Source: Pseudoxanthomonas sp. SE1
GTDB lineage: Bacteria; Pseudomonadota; Gammaproteobacteria; Xanthomonadales; Xanthomonadaceae
Length of the DNA stretch: 64,000 nt
Assembly (NCBI RefSeq): GCF_029542205.1
Contig: NZ_CP113783.1
Coordinates: 3,153,001 to 3,217,000, forward strand
Direction: 5' to 3'
A program made the translations under genes and the position numbers. The notes beneath the pieces were generated by a model. It saw nothing but the letters and a program-made list of their open reading frames with translations, searched no databases and was not told where the DNA came from. This document shows, piece by piece, positions 44,895 through 54,229 of this stretch (position 1 is the first letter of the stretch; each line of letters starts with the position of its first letter).

Positions 44895-45045
44895 CTTGAT
44901 CCGCGCGGCCATGGCCATCAAGCCTTTCTCTTCGACGAGCGGCACCATGCCAAAACAAAGCCAATTTCCGCCGCCTGCCACAAGCCTTCGCACCGAGTGA
45001 CAGGGCATACTTCCCCTCCCCATCCTGTGCCCGCCGAGCCACCGC

Positions 45046-46011
45046 ATGAACTCCACCGCATCCACCAAACTCCAGCAACTCCGCGAGTTGTCCGTCGTCG
45101 TCGCCGACACCGGCGACTACGACGCCATCAAGCGCCTCAAGCCCGTGGACTGCACCACCAATCCCACGCTGGTGAAGAAGGCACTGGATCTGCCGGTGTA
45201 CGCCGACCTGATCGAAGAGCAACTGGCATGGGCGCGCGCGCAGGGCGGCGGAGAAGCGCTGGTGGACGAAGTAGTGGACCGCCTGACCGTCGGCGTGGGA
45301 GCGAAGCTTGCCGGCCTGATTCCCGGCCGCGTCTCGACCGAGGTCGATGCCGACCAGGCCTACGACACCGCCGCCACCGTCGCCAAGGCGCGCAAGTTCG
45401 TGCAGATGTATGCCGACCAGGGTATCGGCCGCGACCGCATCCTGATCAAGGTCGCCTCCACCTGGGAAGGCGTGGAAGCGGCACGTCAACTCCAGGCCGA
45501 AGGCATCGACTGCAACCTGACGTTGATCTTCAACCCGACCCAGGCCATCGCCTGCGCGGAAGCCGGTGCGTTCCTGATCTCGCCGTTCGTGGGCCGCATC
45601 CTCGACTGGTATGTCGCCAACGGCCAAGCACCGGCCAACATCGATGAGGATCCGGGCGTGGTGTTCGTGCGCGGCGTGTACGCGGAGTTCAAGCGGCGTG
45701 GTTCCGCGACGGTGGTGATGGGCGCCTCGTTCCGCTCGACCGCGCAGATCGAAGCGCTGGCGGGCTGCGATCGCCTGACCATCTCGCCGGACCTGCTCGA
45801 GAAGCTGGAGCAGGAAACGGGCGACCTGCCCCGCAAGCTGTCGCCTGGCGCCGCAGAGGCGGTGAACGTCGCACCGGTGACCGCCGAGAGCTTCGCCGCC
45901 GCGATCGAGGCCGATCCGATGGCGAAGGAAAAACTGGCTACCGGCATCGATGCGTTCGCCAAGGACCTGGCAGCGCTGCGCACGACCATCCGCGAGAAGC
46001 TCACTGTTTGA
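45046..46011 (+). CDS. tal: Transaldolase
   Basis: A 321-residue pentose-phosphate enzyme moving a dihydroxyacetone unit between sugar phosphates. Signatures are '[17 protein letters not shown]' and '[20 protein letters not shown]', where the Lys of LIKVAST forms the Schiff base. '[20 protein letters not shown]' and '[20 protein letters not shown]' are conserved. Length fits the TalB subfamily. The stop codon overlaps the TTG that begins the broken gene downstream. Confidence 0.97.
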   Translation: MNSTASTKLQQLRELSVVVADTGDYDAIKRLKPVDCTTNPTLVKKALDLPVYADLIEEQLAWARAQGGGEALVDEVVDRLTVGVGAKLAGLIPGRVSTEVDADQAYDTAATVAKARKFVQMYADQGIGRDRILIKVASTWEGVEAARQLQAEGIDCNLTLIFNPTQAIACAEAGAFLISPFVGRILDWYVANGQAPANIDEDPGVVFVRGVYAEFKRRGSATVVMGASFRSTAQIEALAGCDRLTISPDLLEKLEQETGDLPRKLSPGAAEAVNVAPVTAESFAAAIEADPMAKEKLATGIDAFAKDLAALRTTIREKLTV

Positions 46012-46649
46012 GCCTGCGCACGCTGCTCGTCCTCGCCATGCTGGCCTGTGTCGCCGGCTGGTGATTTTCCGACCATCGTGCGGGCCCGCGCGCACCGGCC
46101 GCAGCCGGTGACCTGTCGCTTGCCTGCCCGCTGCCACCCCGCGTGGCGGCGGGCGAGCCGCCGCCGCAGACGTACGTACCCGGCAACCTGTTGCCGTTCT
46201 CGTTGGACGCCGCCACGCTGACGCCGATCGCCGGCTTCAGCGTGGACGCACGCGTGTTGTCGCGGGAGGACTACGACAGGGGTCGCGAATCGGATCTCTC
46301 GCCCACCGACCTTGCCCTCGGCTGGGACCGCATGGCCGACGATGCCGTGATCGCCGCGCTCGATATCAGCCAGCCCTCGCGCTGGTATCGCTACCACTGG
46401 AGCGACCAGCCGCCGCTGCCACCGCGCGAGATCGCCAGCAGCAGCGCCAACATGCACATGATCCCGGGCAGCGATGCCATCGCACAGACGCTCGCAGGCG
46501 TCCGTCAGGGAGAGCGCGTGCGCATCGACGGATGGCTGGTCGAAGCGGAGGCGCGCGACGGCTGGCGTTGGCGCAGTTCCACCAGCCGCACCGACACCGG
46601 CGGCGGCACCTGCGAGGTCATCTACGTCTGTGGCATCACCCGGCTGTAG
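46008..46649 (+). pseudogene. Exported protein gene interrupted by an in-frame TGA
   Basis: From a TTG at 46008 (overlapping the tal stop) the frame encodes a signal-like segment '[17 protein letters not shown]', meets TGA at 46062-46064, then continues in the same frame without another stop to 46649. The downstream part includes 'ARVLSREDYDRGRESDLSPT', 'LALGWDRMADDAVIAALDIS' and '[18 protein letters not shown]', a coherent conserved domain I recall from xanthomonad exported proteins. A GTG at 46143 could start a leaderless version of 168 residues. Either the gene is a recent pseudogene (TGG to TGA would do it), the stop is read through, or only the short form is made. Confidence 0.7.
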
Positions 46650-46663
46650 GAAAAGAGGCTGTC

Positions 46664-46742
46664 GTGGGAGCGACGTGAGTCGCGAACCGCCAAGGCCAGC
46701 TCAAACGGCTTCGCGACTCACGTCGCTCCCACACCAGCTTTC
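46664..46742. repeat. REP-like palindrome, perfect 23-bp arms
   Basis: GTGGGAGCGACGTGAGTCGC plus three bases at 46664-46686 is exactly complementary to 46720-46742, with 33 bases between. It is the same family as 3252-3313. It fills the gap between a plus-strand gene and convergent msrA, where it can act as a shared transcription stop. Confidence 0.9.
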
Positions 46743-46743
46743 C

Positions 46744-47394
<651 letters not shown>

Positions 47395-47426
47395 GGCGAA
47401 CCTCGTGATCGTGGGGGAAGGACGGA

Positions 47427-47696
47427 TCAGGCGGGCAGGATGCCGACACCTTCATCGTCGCCTTCCAAGATGGGGCCGTCGTCGCGCGATTCCAGCCCCA
47501 GCGCCTGCACGATGCCCTCTGCCTCGGGAAACGCCGGGTCCGGCACACAGACCCGCAGTACGCCGAACAGCGGCAGTTCGCCCATGCCCCCCAGCAGCGA
47601 TTCGCCGAAGACGAACGCCGGGATCGCCGCCTCCTCCAGCGCGTGCTTCACCAGGTGGGCATCGAACAGGTTGTCGGCCAGGTAGACCACGCGCAT
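47427..47696 (-). CDS. DUF2007 small signal-transducing-like protein
   Basis: An 89-residue protein with '[20 protein letters not shown]', '[20 protein letters not shown]' and '[20 protein letters not shown]', the DUF2007 pattern (ferredoxin-like fold related to PII-uridylyltransferase ACT regions). The C-terminus is acidic. It sits between msrA and a glutathione transferase gene and may share their transcript. Function unknown. Confidence 0.88.
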   Translation of the reverse strand: MRVVYLADNLFDAHLVKHALEEAAIPAFVFGESLLGGMGELPLFGVLRVCVPDPAFPEAEGIVQALGLESRDDGPILEGDDEGVGILPA

Positions 47697-47734
47697 GGAT
47701 GTGTCCTCCGCGACCAGCCTACACCGGCCGTCCG

Positions 47735-48403
47735 TTACAGCGGAGCGCGCAATGCATCGGTGGCTGCAACCGATTCAGTTTCCGCCGCGGCCGCCTCGCG
47801 CCATTCACGCATTGCCGGCAGCGCGAACAGCGCGTCCATGTAGCGGCGCGCGACGGCGTCGACCGGCACGCCGTAGCCGTCGAAGCGGATCGCCACCGGC
47901 GCATACATCGCGTCGACGATGCCGAAATCACCGCACAGGAAGTCCCCGCCACGGCCTTGCGTATCGCGAAGCTGGCGCCACACCGCCTGCACGCGGTCGA
48001 TGTCGCGCTGGGCGGCGGCATCCCAGCGGTAGGCGTCCGGTGTGCGCCTGCTGTTCATCGGCAGCTGCGTGCGCAGCGCCGTGAAGCCGGAATGCATCTC
48101 CGCTGCAGCGGCACGCGCCACCGCCCGCGCAGCGAGGTCGCGCGGCCAGCCCTGGCCATCCAGCCAACGCTCGTTGGCGTACTCGCAGATCGCCAGCGAA
48201 TCCCAGACGTGCACGCCACCATCGTGCAGGGCGGGCACCTTGCCGGTCGGCGAGTGCCGCCCGACCTCCGTGGCGAACTCGGGCGTGTCGAGGGGCAGGC
48301 GAACTTCCTCGATCGCCACGCCGAAATGTCGCAGCAACAGCCACGGGCGCAGCGACCATGAGGAGTAGTTCTTGTTGCCGATGACCAGGACGGGAAGGCT
48401 CAT
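47735..48403 (-). CDS. Glutathione S-transferase family protein
   Basis: A 222-residue protein. The N-terminal thioredoxin-like GST domain has 'IGNKNYSSWSLRPWLLLRHF' (active Ser region) and 'SPTGKVPALHDGGVHVWDSL', with the cis-Pro VPAL and glutathione-binding DS. A helical C-terminal domain follows ('WRQLRDTQGRGGDFLCGDFG'). The N-terminal IGNK-NYSSWSLRPW pattern is typical of the zeta/YfcF-like bacterial group. The ATG at 48403 is used. Probably detoxification or isomerisation. Confidence 0.92.
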   Translation of the reverse strand: MSLPVLVIGNKNYSSWSLRPWLLLRHFGVAIEEVRLPLDTPEFATEVGRHSPTGKVPALHDGGVHVWDSLAICEYANERWLDGQGWPRDLAARAVARAAAAEMHSGFTALRTQLPMNSRRTPDAYRWDAAAQRDIDRVQAVWRQLRDTQGRGGDFLCGDFGIVDAMYAPVAIRFDGYGVPVDAVARRYMDALFALPAMREWREAAAAETESVAATDALRAPL

Positions 48404-48494
48404 GCGGGGATCCACGCGCGTCGGGCTGTTCAGGATAGACCAGCGCGGGCGCCAGACCGGCTAAACTGGCGTTTTTCCACGCCTCCCCACCCCG

Positions 48495-50252
48495 ATGTCC
48501 GATACCGCCGCCCCATCCGCCCTCCCTTCTGACGATGCCGCCCCGGAAAAGCGGGACTTCATCCGCCAGATCGTGCGCGAGGACCTGGCTAGCGGTCGCC
48601 ACACCGCGGTGAAGACGCGCTTCCCACCCGAGCCCAACGGCTACCTCCACATCGGCCACGCCAAGGCGATCTGCCTGGACTTCGGCATTGCCGGGGAGTT
48701 CGGCGGGGTGTGCAACCTGCGCCTGGACGACACCAATCCGGCCAAGGAAGACCCCGAGTACGTCCGCGCCATCCAGGACGACGTGCGCTGGCTGGGCTTC
48801 GACTGGCACGACCTGCGCCACGCCTCGGACTACTTCGAGGTGCTGTACCTGGCCGGCGAGAAGCTGATCCGCCAGGGCGACGCGTTCGTCTGCGATCTCA
48901 CCGCCGAGCAGGTGCGGGAGTACCGCGGCACGCTGACCGAGCCCGGCCGCAACTCGCCGTACCGCGACCGTAGTGTCGAAGAGAACCTGGACCTGTTCCG
49001 CCGCATGCGCGCGGGCGAGTTCCCGGACGGCGCGCGCACGCTGCGCGCCAAGATCGACATGGCCAGCGGCAACATCAACCTGCGCGACCCGGCGCTGTAC
49101 CGCATCAAGCACGTCGAGCACCAGAACACCGGCAACGACTGGCCGATCTATCCGATGTACGACTACGCGCACTCGCTGAGCGATGCGGTGGAAGGCATCA
49201 CCCATTCGCTGTGCACGCTGGAGTTCGAAGACCACCGGCCGCTGTACGACTGGTGCGTGGACAAGGTGGACCTGGCCAACTCGCCGGACCTGATCGCGCC
49301 GCTGCTGGCGAAGGGCCTGCCGAAGGAAGCGAGCAAACCGCGCCAGATCGAATTCTCGCGCCTGAACTTCAACTACCTGGTGATGAGCAAGCGCAAGCTG
49401 CTCGCGATGGTGGAAGACAAGCTGGTCGACGGCTGGGACGACCCGCGCATGCCGACCCTGCAGGGCATCCGCCGCCGCGGCTATACGCCGGCGGCGCTGC
49501 GCCTGATGGTGGACCGCGTGGGCATCAGCAAGCAGAACTCGCTGCTGGACATCTCCATCCTGGAAGGTGCGCTGCGCGAGGATCTGGATGCCGCCGCGCC
49601 GCGCCGCATGGGCGTGATCGACCCGGTGAAGCTGGTACTCGCGAACCTGCCGGAAGGCCACGAGGAATCGCTGACATTCTCCAACCACCCGAAGGACGAA
49701 TCCTTCGGCCAGCGCAGCGTGCCGTTCTCGCGCGAGCTGTGGATCGAGCGCGAGGACTTCGAGGAAGTGCCGCCGAAGGGCTTCAAGCGCCTGACCACCG
49801 GTGGTGAAGTGCGCCTGCGCGGCGCCGGTATCGTGCGCTGCGATGAAGTGGTCAAGAACGACACCGGCGAGATCGTCGAGTTGCGCGGCTGGCTGGACCC
49901 GGAATCGCGCCCCGGCATGGCCGGTGCGGAGCGCAAGATCAAGGGCACCATCCACTGGGTCAGCGCGAAGCACGCGGTGGCCGCCGAGATCCGCCTGTAT
50001 GACCGCCTGTTCACCGTCGCCAACCCGGACGACGAGTCGGAAGGCAAGACCTACCGCGACTACATGAATCCGGAATCGCGCCGCACGGTGACCGGCTATG
50101 TCGAACCGGCAGCGGCGAGTGCAGCGCCCGAGCAGTCGTTCCAGTTCGAGCGCACCGGTTATTTCGTCACCGACCGCTACGACCACACACCGGAACGTCC
50201 CGTATTCAATCGCAGCGTGACCCTGCGCGACACCTGGGCCACCAAGGCCTGA
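48495..50252 (+). CDS. glnS: Glutaminyl-tRNA synthetase
   Basis: A 585-residue class I aminoacyl-tRNA synthetase. The HIGH motif is at residues 52-55 ('[20 protein letters not shown]') and the KMSKS-type motif reads VMSKR at about 296-300. '[20 protein letters not shown]' and '[20 protein letters not shown]'-like segments ('[20 protein letters not shown]') are GlnRS-specific. The C-terminal anticodon-binding beta-barrels are complete ('[20 protein letters not shown]'). It is transcribed alone. Confidence 0.97.
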   Translation: MSDTAAPSALPSDDAAPEKRDFIRQIVREDLASGRHTAVKTRFPPEPNGYLHIGHAKAICLDFGIAGEFGGVCNLRLDDTNPAKEDPEYVRAIQDDVRWLGFDWHDLRHASDYFEVLYLAGEKLIRQGDAFVCDLTAEQVREYRGTLTEPGRNSPYRDRSVEENLDLFRRMRAGEFPDGARTLRAKIDMASGNINLRDPALYRIKHVEHQNTGNDWPIYPMYDYAHSLSDAVEGITHSLCTLEFEDHRPLYDWCVDKVDLANSPDLIAPLLAKGLPKEASKPRQIEFSRLNFNYLVMSKRKLLAMVEDKLVDGWDDPRMPTLQGIRRRGYTPAALRLMVDRVGISKQNSLLDISILEGALREDLDAAAPRRMGVIDPVKLVLANLPEGHEESLTFSNHPKDESFGQRSVPFSRELWIEREDFEEVPPKGFKRLTTGGEVRLRGAGIVRCDEVVKNDTGEIVELRGWLDPESRPGMAGAERKIKGTIHWVSAKHAVAAEIRLYDRLFTVANPDDESEGKTYRDYMNPESRRTVTGYVEPAAASAAPEQSFQFERTGYFVTDRYDHTPERPVFNRSVTLRDTWATKA

Positions 50253-50329
50253 TGCCGGCGCCTTTCACCGCTTCTTGAGGTGGCGAAAGGCAGGCTGGCG
50301 GCACACCACCACCGAGGAAGGAGTCCGCC

Positions 50330-50749
50330 ATGTCCCGCATCGCGCTGCGCCTGTTGCCTGCCTTGCTGTCCTGCCTGTTCCTGCTCGCCATGACGGGGTG
50401 CGCGGCACCGGCGTCCTCCGATGGCGTGGCGGCCGAGCCGCCACCCGCGTCGACGCCCACCCCCAAGCCGACCGGCGGGAATCTGCCACCACGCGAAGCC
50501 GGCGCGATCACCGTCGACTACGCCTGCAAGACCAGCGCGGACTGTGCGGTGAAGGACGTGGGCAACTGCTGCGGCACGATGCCGGCGTGCGTCAACAAGA
50601 ACAGTCCGACCGATCCACAAGGCGTGAAAGCGCAGTGCGCGGCCAGCGGTCGCATGGGCGTCTGCGGCTTCGCCGACGTGACCGCGTGCCAGTGCGTCAG
50701 CGGCCGCTGCGAATCCGATTCCTCTTCCTCAAAACTGCCCGCACGTTGA
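50330..50749 (+). CDS. Cysteine-rich lipoprotein
   Basis: A 139-residue protein with a lipoprotein signal ('LLSCLFLLAMTGC', acylated Cys24). A Pro/Thr-rich linker ('PPPASTPTPKPTGGNLPP') precedes a compact domain with ten cysteines ('YACKTSADCAVKDVGNCCGT', 'GRMGVCGFADVTACQCVSGR'), which suggests five disulfides. Ribosome-binding site AGGAAGGAG. The TGA overlaps the ATG of the deaminase gene (TGATG), so the two are translationally coupled although their products should be in different compartments. Function unknown. Confidence 0.8.
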   Translation: MSRIALRLLPALLSCLFLLAMTGCAAPASSDGVAAEPPPASTPTPKPTGGNLPPREAGAITVDYACKTSADCAVKDVGNCCGTMPACVNKNSPTDPQGVKAQCAASGRMGVCGFADVTACQCVSGRCESDSSSSKLPAR

Positions 50750-51309
50750 TGCTCTACCAACAGATCCATCTCACCCTGCCCGCCTGGACCCACGACCTTC
50801 TCGATCCCGCCGCGACGTTCGCGAGCGACGAGGACAAGGTCGCGCTGGCCATCGACCTGTCGCGCCGCAACGTGGACGCCAACACCGGCGGACCGTTCGG
50901 CGCGGTGGTGTTCGGCCCGGACCACCGCGTCATCGCCTTCGGCGTGAATCGCGTGATGCCGCACACCTGCTCGCTGGCGCATGCCGAGAACATGGCCTAC
51001 ATGCTGGCGCAGCAGCGCCTGCAGACGCCTCGCCTCAACGACCGCATCGCACCGGTGGTGCTGGCCACCTCCTCGCAGCCGTGCTGCCAGTGCTACGGCG
51101 CGACGGTATGGGCCGGTATCGACCGCTTGCTGATCGGCGCGCGCGCGGAAGACGTGATGGAACTGACCGAGTTCGACGAAGGCCCGCTGCCGGCGGACTG
51201 GGTGGGCGAGCTCAACAAGCGCGGCATCGAGGTCGTGCGCGACCTGTGCCGGGACGACGCGCGTGCGGTGCTCAAGCAGTACGGCGAGTCGGGCGGCGAC
51301 AAATACTGA
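50749..51309 (+). CDS. Nucleoside/guanine deaminase-type zinc deaminase
   Basis: A 186-residue cytidine-deaminase-fold protein. The zinc ligands are His78 in 'SLAHAENMAYMLAQQ' (HAE, with Glu80 as proton shuttle) and Cys112 and Cys115 in 'SSQPCCQCYGATVWAGID' (PCxxC). 'NTGGPFGAVVFGPDHRVIAF' precedes. The pattern is closest to guanine deaminase and related purine or tRNA deaminases, but the true substrate cannot be fixed. The start overlaps the stop of the Cys-rich lipoprotein gene. Confidence 0.9.
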   Translation: MLYQQIHLTLPAWTHDLLDPAATFASDEDKVALAIDLSRRNVDANTGGPFGAVVFGPDHRVIAFGVNRVMPHTCSLAHAENMAYMLAQQRLQTPRLNDRIAPVVLATSSQPCCQCYGATVWAGIDRLLIGARAEDVMELTEFDEGPLPADWVGELNKRGIEVVRDLCRDDARAVLKQYGESGGDKY

Positions 51310-51399
51310 GCGACGCACGGAGAAGCCATCGCCCGCGGCTTCTCCTGTACCCTGTCCTCGCGGCAGGAGCCGCAGCCATCCGCTTCACGCGACCGTGCC

Positions 51400-52452
51400 A
51401 TGTCATCGACGACCGGCCTGCTGGCTTATTGCCGCCAGGGATTCGAACCCGAACTTGCTGCCGAACTGACCGAGCGCGCCGCGCTGGCCGGGTTCGGCGG
51501 CTATGCGCGCGCGCAGCGCAACGATGGCTACGTCGCGTTCGTCTGCGAAGAGGCGGTGGCGCTGGATCGCGCCTTGCCCTGGCGTGACCTGATCTTCGCC
51601 CGGCAGAAGCTGCGGCTGCTCGCCGAACTGCGCGGCATCGACCCGAAGGACCGCATCACGCCGCTGCTTGCCGCGCTGGCCGGCAGCGGACGTTACGGCG
51701 ACCTGTGGGTGGAGCATCCGGATTCGGACAGCGCCAAGCCGCTGGCCGGGCTGGCGCGCAGTTTCGGCAACGCGCTGCGTCCGGCGCTGCGCAAGGCCGG
51801 TTTCCTCAGCGAGAAGGACGATGCGCGCCTGCCGCGCCTGCACGTGGTGTTCGTGCAGGGCGACCACCTGTTCCTGTGCGTCGCCGACGCGCGCGACAGT
51901 GCGCCCTGGCCGCTCGGCATCCCCCGCCTGAAGCTGCTGCCCGATGCGCCATCGCGCTCGGCGCTGAAGCTGGAAGAAGCCTTCCTGTCGCTGCTCGACG
52001 AACACCAGCGCGAGGCGCTGCTGAAGCCGGGCATGACGGCCGCCGATCTCGGTGCAGCGCCGGGCGGCTGGACCTGGGTCCTCACCCGCCACCATCTGCG
52101 CGTGACCAGCGTGGACAACGGCCCTTTGCGCGAGCATGTACTGGCGACCGGACTTGTCGAGCACCTGCGCGCCGACGGCTTCCACTGGAAACCCTCGCAG
52201 CCGGTGGACTGGATGGTCTGCGACATGGTGGAGCAACCGCGGCGCGTGGCCGAACGCATGGCGCAGTGGTTCAGCGAAGGCTGGTGCCGGCATGCGGTGT
52301 TCAATCTCAAGCTGCCGATGAAGAAGCGCTGGGACGAGACCAAGCTTTGCCTGGACCTGTTCGCCGACCAGGCCGGCCGGTCGCTGGAGGTCCGCGCGCG
52401 TCAGCTCTACCACGACCGCGAAGAGATCACGGTGTTCGCCACGCCCGGCTGA
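51400..52452 (+). CDS. rlmM: 23S rRNA (cytidine-2498-2'-O)-methyltransferase
   Basis: A 350-residue protein. The N-terminal THUMP-like region ('LLAYCRQGFEPELAAELTER') precedes a Rossmann methyltransferase domain with 'AADLGAAPGGWTWVLTRHHL', the SAM site, and catalytic K-D-K-E residues expected in 'WMVCDMVEQPRRVAERM', 'HAVFNLKLPMKKRWDE' and 'HDREEITVFATPG'. This is the RlmM (YgdE) layout, modifying C2498 of 23S rRNA in E. coli. Confidence 0.96.
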   Translation: MSSTTGLLAYCRQGFEPELAAELTERAALAGFGGYARAQRNDGYVAFVCEEAVALDRALPWRDLIFARQKLRLLAELRGIDPKDRITPLLAALAGSGRYGDLWVEHPDSDSAKPLAGLARSFGNALRPALRKAGFLSEKDDARLPRLHVVFVQGDHLFLCVADARDSAPWPLGIPRLKLLPDAPSRSALKLEEAFLSLLDEHQREALLKPGMTAADLGAAPGGWTWVLTRHHLRVTSVDNGPLREHVLATGLVEHLRADGFHWKPSQPVDWMVCDMVEQPRRVAERMAQWFSEGWCRHAVFNLKLPMKKRWDETKLCLDLFADQAGRSLEVRARQLYHDREEITVFATPG

Positions 52453-52492
52453 GCCGGGGAGACCGGCCTACACGCCACCGGAGGGGATACGG

Positions 52493-53428
52493 ATGACGTT
52501 GCATGGAATGAAGAAGCTGCTCGCACTGGCTTTGGTCGCCGGACTGACCGGCTGCATCCACACGGACGAAGCCGTGCCAACCCCGCAGCAGGAAAAGTTG
52601 CACGTCGCGTACGACGTGGTCGGCGATGGCGTCTTCAGTGCGGGCATCGAGGGGCCTGCGTCCGGTCCCGACGGCGCACTCTATGCAGTGAGTTTCGGCC
52701 ACGACGGCACTATCGGTCGGGTGACGTTCGATCCGGACGGCACCGGGCGCGCGGACCTGTTCATGACGTTGCCCGAAGGCAGCACGGGCAACGGCATCCG
52801 CTTCGATGCGGACGGTTTCATGTACGTGGCCGACTACACCGGCCACCATATCCTGCGCATCGATCCGCGCGACCGTTCGGTGGGCGTGTTCGCCACGCTG
52901 CCGGGCGCGCACCAGCCCAATGACATCGCGTTCGCGCCCAATGGCATGTTCTACGCCAGCGATCCCGACTGGCGCACCGGCACCGGCCAGCTGTGGCGGA
53001 TCCTCCCCTATGGCAGGGCCTCGCTGCTGGAAACCGGCATGGGCACCACCAACGGCGTGGAAGTCGGCCCAAAGGGCGATGTGCTGTACGTCAACGAGAG
53101 CGTGCAGCGGCGCGTGTGGGCCTACGATCTCGACGGCAGTGGCGAAATCTCCGGCAAGCGCCTGCTGGTCGCCTTCCCCGACCACGGCCTGGATGGCATG
53201 CGCACGGACGTTCGGGGCAACCTCTATATCGCCCGTTATGGGGCCGGCACGGTAGCGGTGGTGTCGCCGCAGGGCGAGGTCCTGCGCGAAGTGAAGCTGA
53301 AGGGCCAGAAACCCACCAATGTCGCCTTCGGCGGACCGGATGGACGCACCGTCTTCGTCACCCTTCAGGACCGGGGCGCCATCGAAGCCTTCCGCGCGGA
53401 CTATCCGGGCCGCGAGACCGGCCTGTGA
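52493..53428 (+). CDS. SMP-30/gluconolactonase-like beta-propeller lipoprotein
   Basis: A 311-residue protein with a lipoprotein signal ('MKKLLALALVAGLTGC', acylated Cys; start at 52493 or 52508). The mature region is a six-bladed beta-propeller of the SMP-30/NHL type: repeated 'GPASGPDGALYAVSFGHDGT', 'GIRFDADGFMYVADYTGHHI', 'NDIAFAPNGMFYASDPDW' and 'NGVEVGPKGDVLYVNESVQR'. Conserved Asn and Asp at propeller loops fit a calcium-dependent lactonase, but activity is not proven. A 40-base gap separates it from rlmM. Confidence 0.88.
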   Translation: MTLHGMKKLLALALVAGLTGCIHTDEAVPTPQQEKLHVAYDVVGDGVFSAGIEGPASGPDGALYAVSFGHDGTIGRVTFDPDGTGRADLFMTLPEGSTGNGIRFDADGFMYVADYTGHHILRIDPRDRSVGVFATLPGAHQPNDIAFAPNGMFYASDPDWRTGTGQLWRILPYGRASLLETGMGTTNGVEVGPKGDVLYVNESVQRRVWAYDLDGSGEISGKRLLVAFPDHGLDGMRTDVRGNLYIARYGAGTVAVVSPQGEVLREVKLKGQKPTNVAFGGPDGRTVFVTLQDRGAIEAFRADYPGRETGL

Positions 53429-53500
53429 CGGCGTGCCGCGGACGTCTCAGGCGCTGACACCCCGGCGTGGCAAGATGCCTCCCTGACATGGAGACCCGCG

Positions 53501-54223
53501 ATGCTGCCGATCGAACTCAAGGACCCCGCCGGTTTCGGCAACGAGTTCCTGCGCCTGACCCTGCTGCAGGGCTTCCAGTCGCTGACCAAGCGCGACCTTG
53601 AACTGCTGATCTTCGTGCTGCTGGAACGCGACGGCGCCATCGGCCGCGACGAATCCAATTTCACCGTCGCCGGCAAGCTGCGGGTGACGCCGGCCAAGAT
53701 CAAGGCGCTGCGTCGTGATGGTTACGCACGCTGGCGGGCACTGGTACCCGAGGAGCGCGATGCCGCCCTGCAACGCATCGTCGCGACGGCGTTGACCGAG
53801 ACCAACCTGAAATCGGGTGCGAAGCATGTCAGCGAACGCAGCCGCAAGGAAGGCTTCCTCGCCATCCGCATCGAGCATCCCGACGACCATCAGCAGTTCG
53901 AACAGGCCATCCTCGACGTGGGCGCGCTGCCCGTGTACGAGCGCAATCGCGACGTGGTGGCGGTGCGATTCGATACGCTGCTGGCCATCGCGGAGCGATG
54001 GGGCTATCTGCAACCGGATCCGGCTGCCGTGACGGCCGAACTGAAAAAGCTGGTGCCCACGGCCGAAGAGGTCGCCGACCTGCTGAAGAAAGACGTCACC
54101 AAACTGCGCTGGCAGGACGCGCGCAATGCGCTCAACAGCCTCGGTGCCAAGGCGGTGACCAGCACAGCCGAGGGCGGCCTGAAGGGGCTGCTGAAGATCG
54201 TGTTCCCTTTCATCCCGGGCTGA
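53501..54223 (+). CDS. Unrecognised protein with N-terminal HTH-like region
   Basis: A 240-residue protein without signal peptide. Residues about 25-75 ('LTKRDLELLIFVLLERDGAI', 'SNFTVAGKLRVTPAKIKALR') look like a winged helix-turn-helix. The middle is alpha/beta, and residues about 170-225 are helical ('LVPTAEEVADLLKKDVTKLR'). The C-terminus is hydrophobic ('GLKGLLKIVFPFIPG'). I have a vague memory of similar N-termini in defence-associated genes, but I cannot name a family. It is isolated between an SMP-30 lipoprotein and a convergent oxidoreductase gene. No function claimed. Confidence 0.75.
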   Translation: MLPIELKDPAGFGNEFLRLTLLQGFQSLTKRDLELLIFVLLERDGAIGRDESNFTVAGKLRVTPAKIKALRRDGYARWRALVPEERDAALQRIVATALTETNLKSGAKHVSERSRKEGFLAIRIEHPDDHQQFEQAILDVGALPVYERNRDVVAVRFDTLLAIAERWGYLQPDPAAVTAELKKLVPTAEEVADLLKKDVTKLRWQDARNALNSLGAKAVTSTAEGGLKGLLKIVFPFIPG

Positions 54224-54229
54224 CCCGGT

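Larger units (their letters stand above)
44258..45045. other. 788-base gene-free interval with structured repeats
   Basis: No reading frame here has credible protein sequence. Frames crossing it are Arg/Pro/Ala-rich and only follow the repeat arms. The interval contains the large palindromic element at 44354-44761, a short perfect palindrome at 44872-44894, and the leader of the transaldolase gene. No promoter could be assigned with confidence. Confidence 0.75.

Noticed and set aside
47928..50186. 752-codon minus-strand open frame over glnS
   Set aside because: Antisense shadow of a certain synthetase gene.
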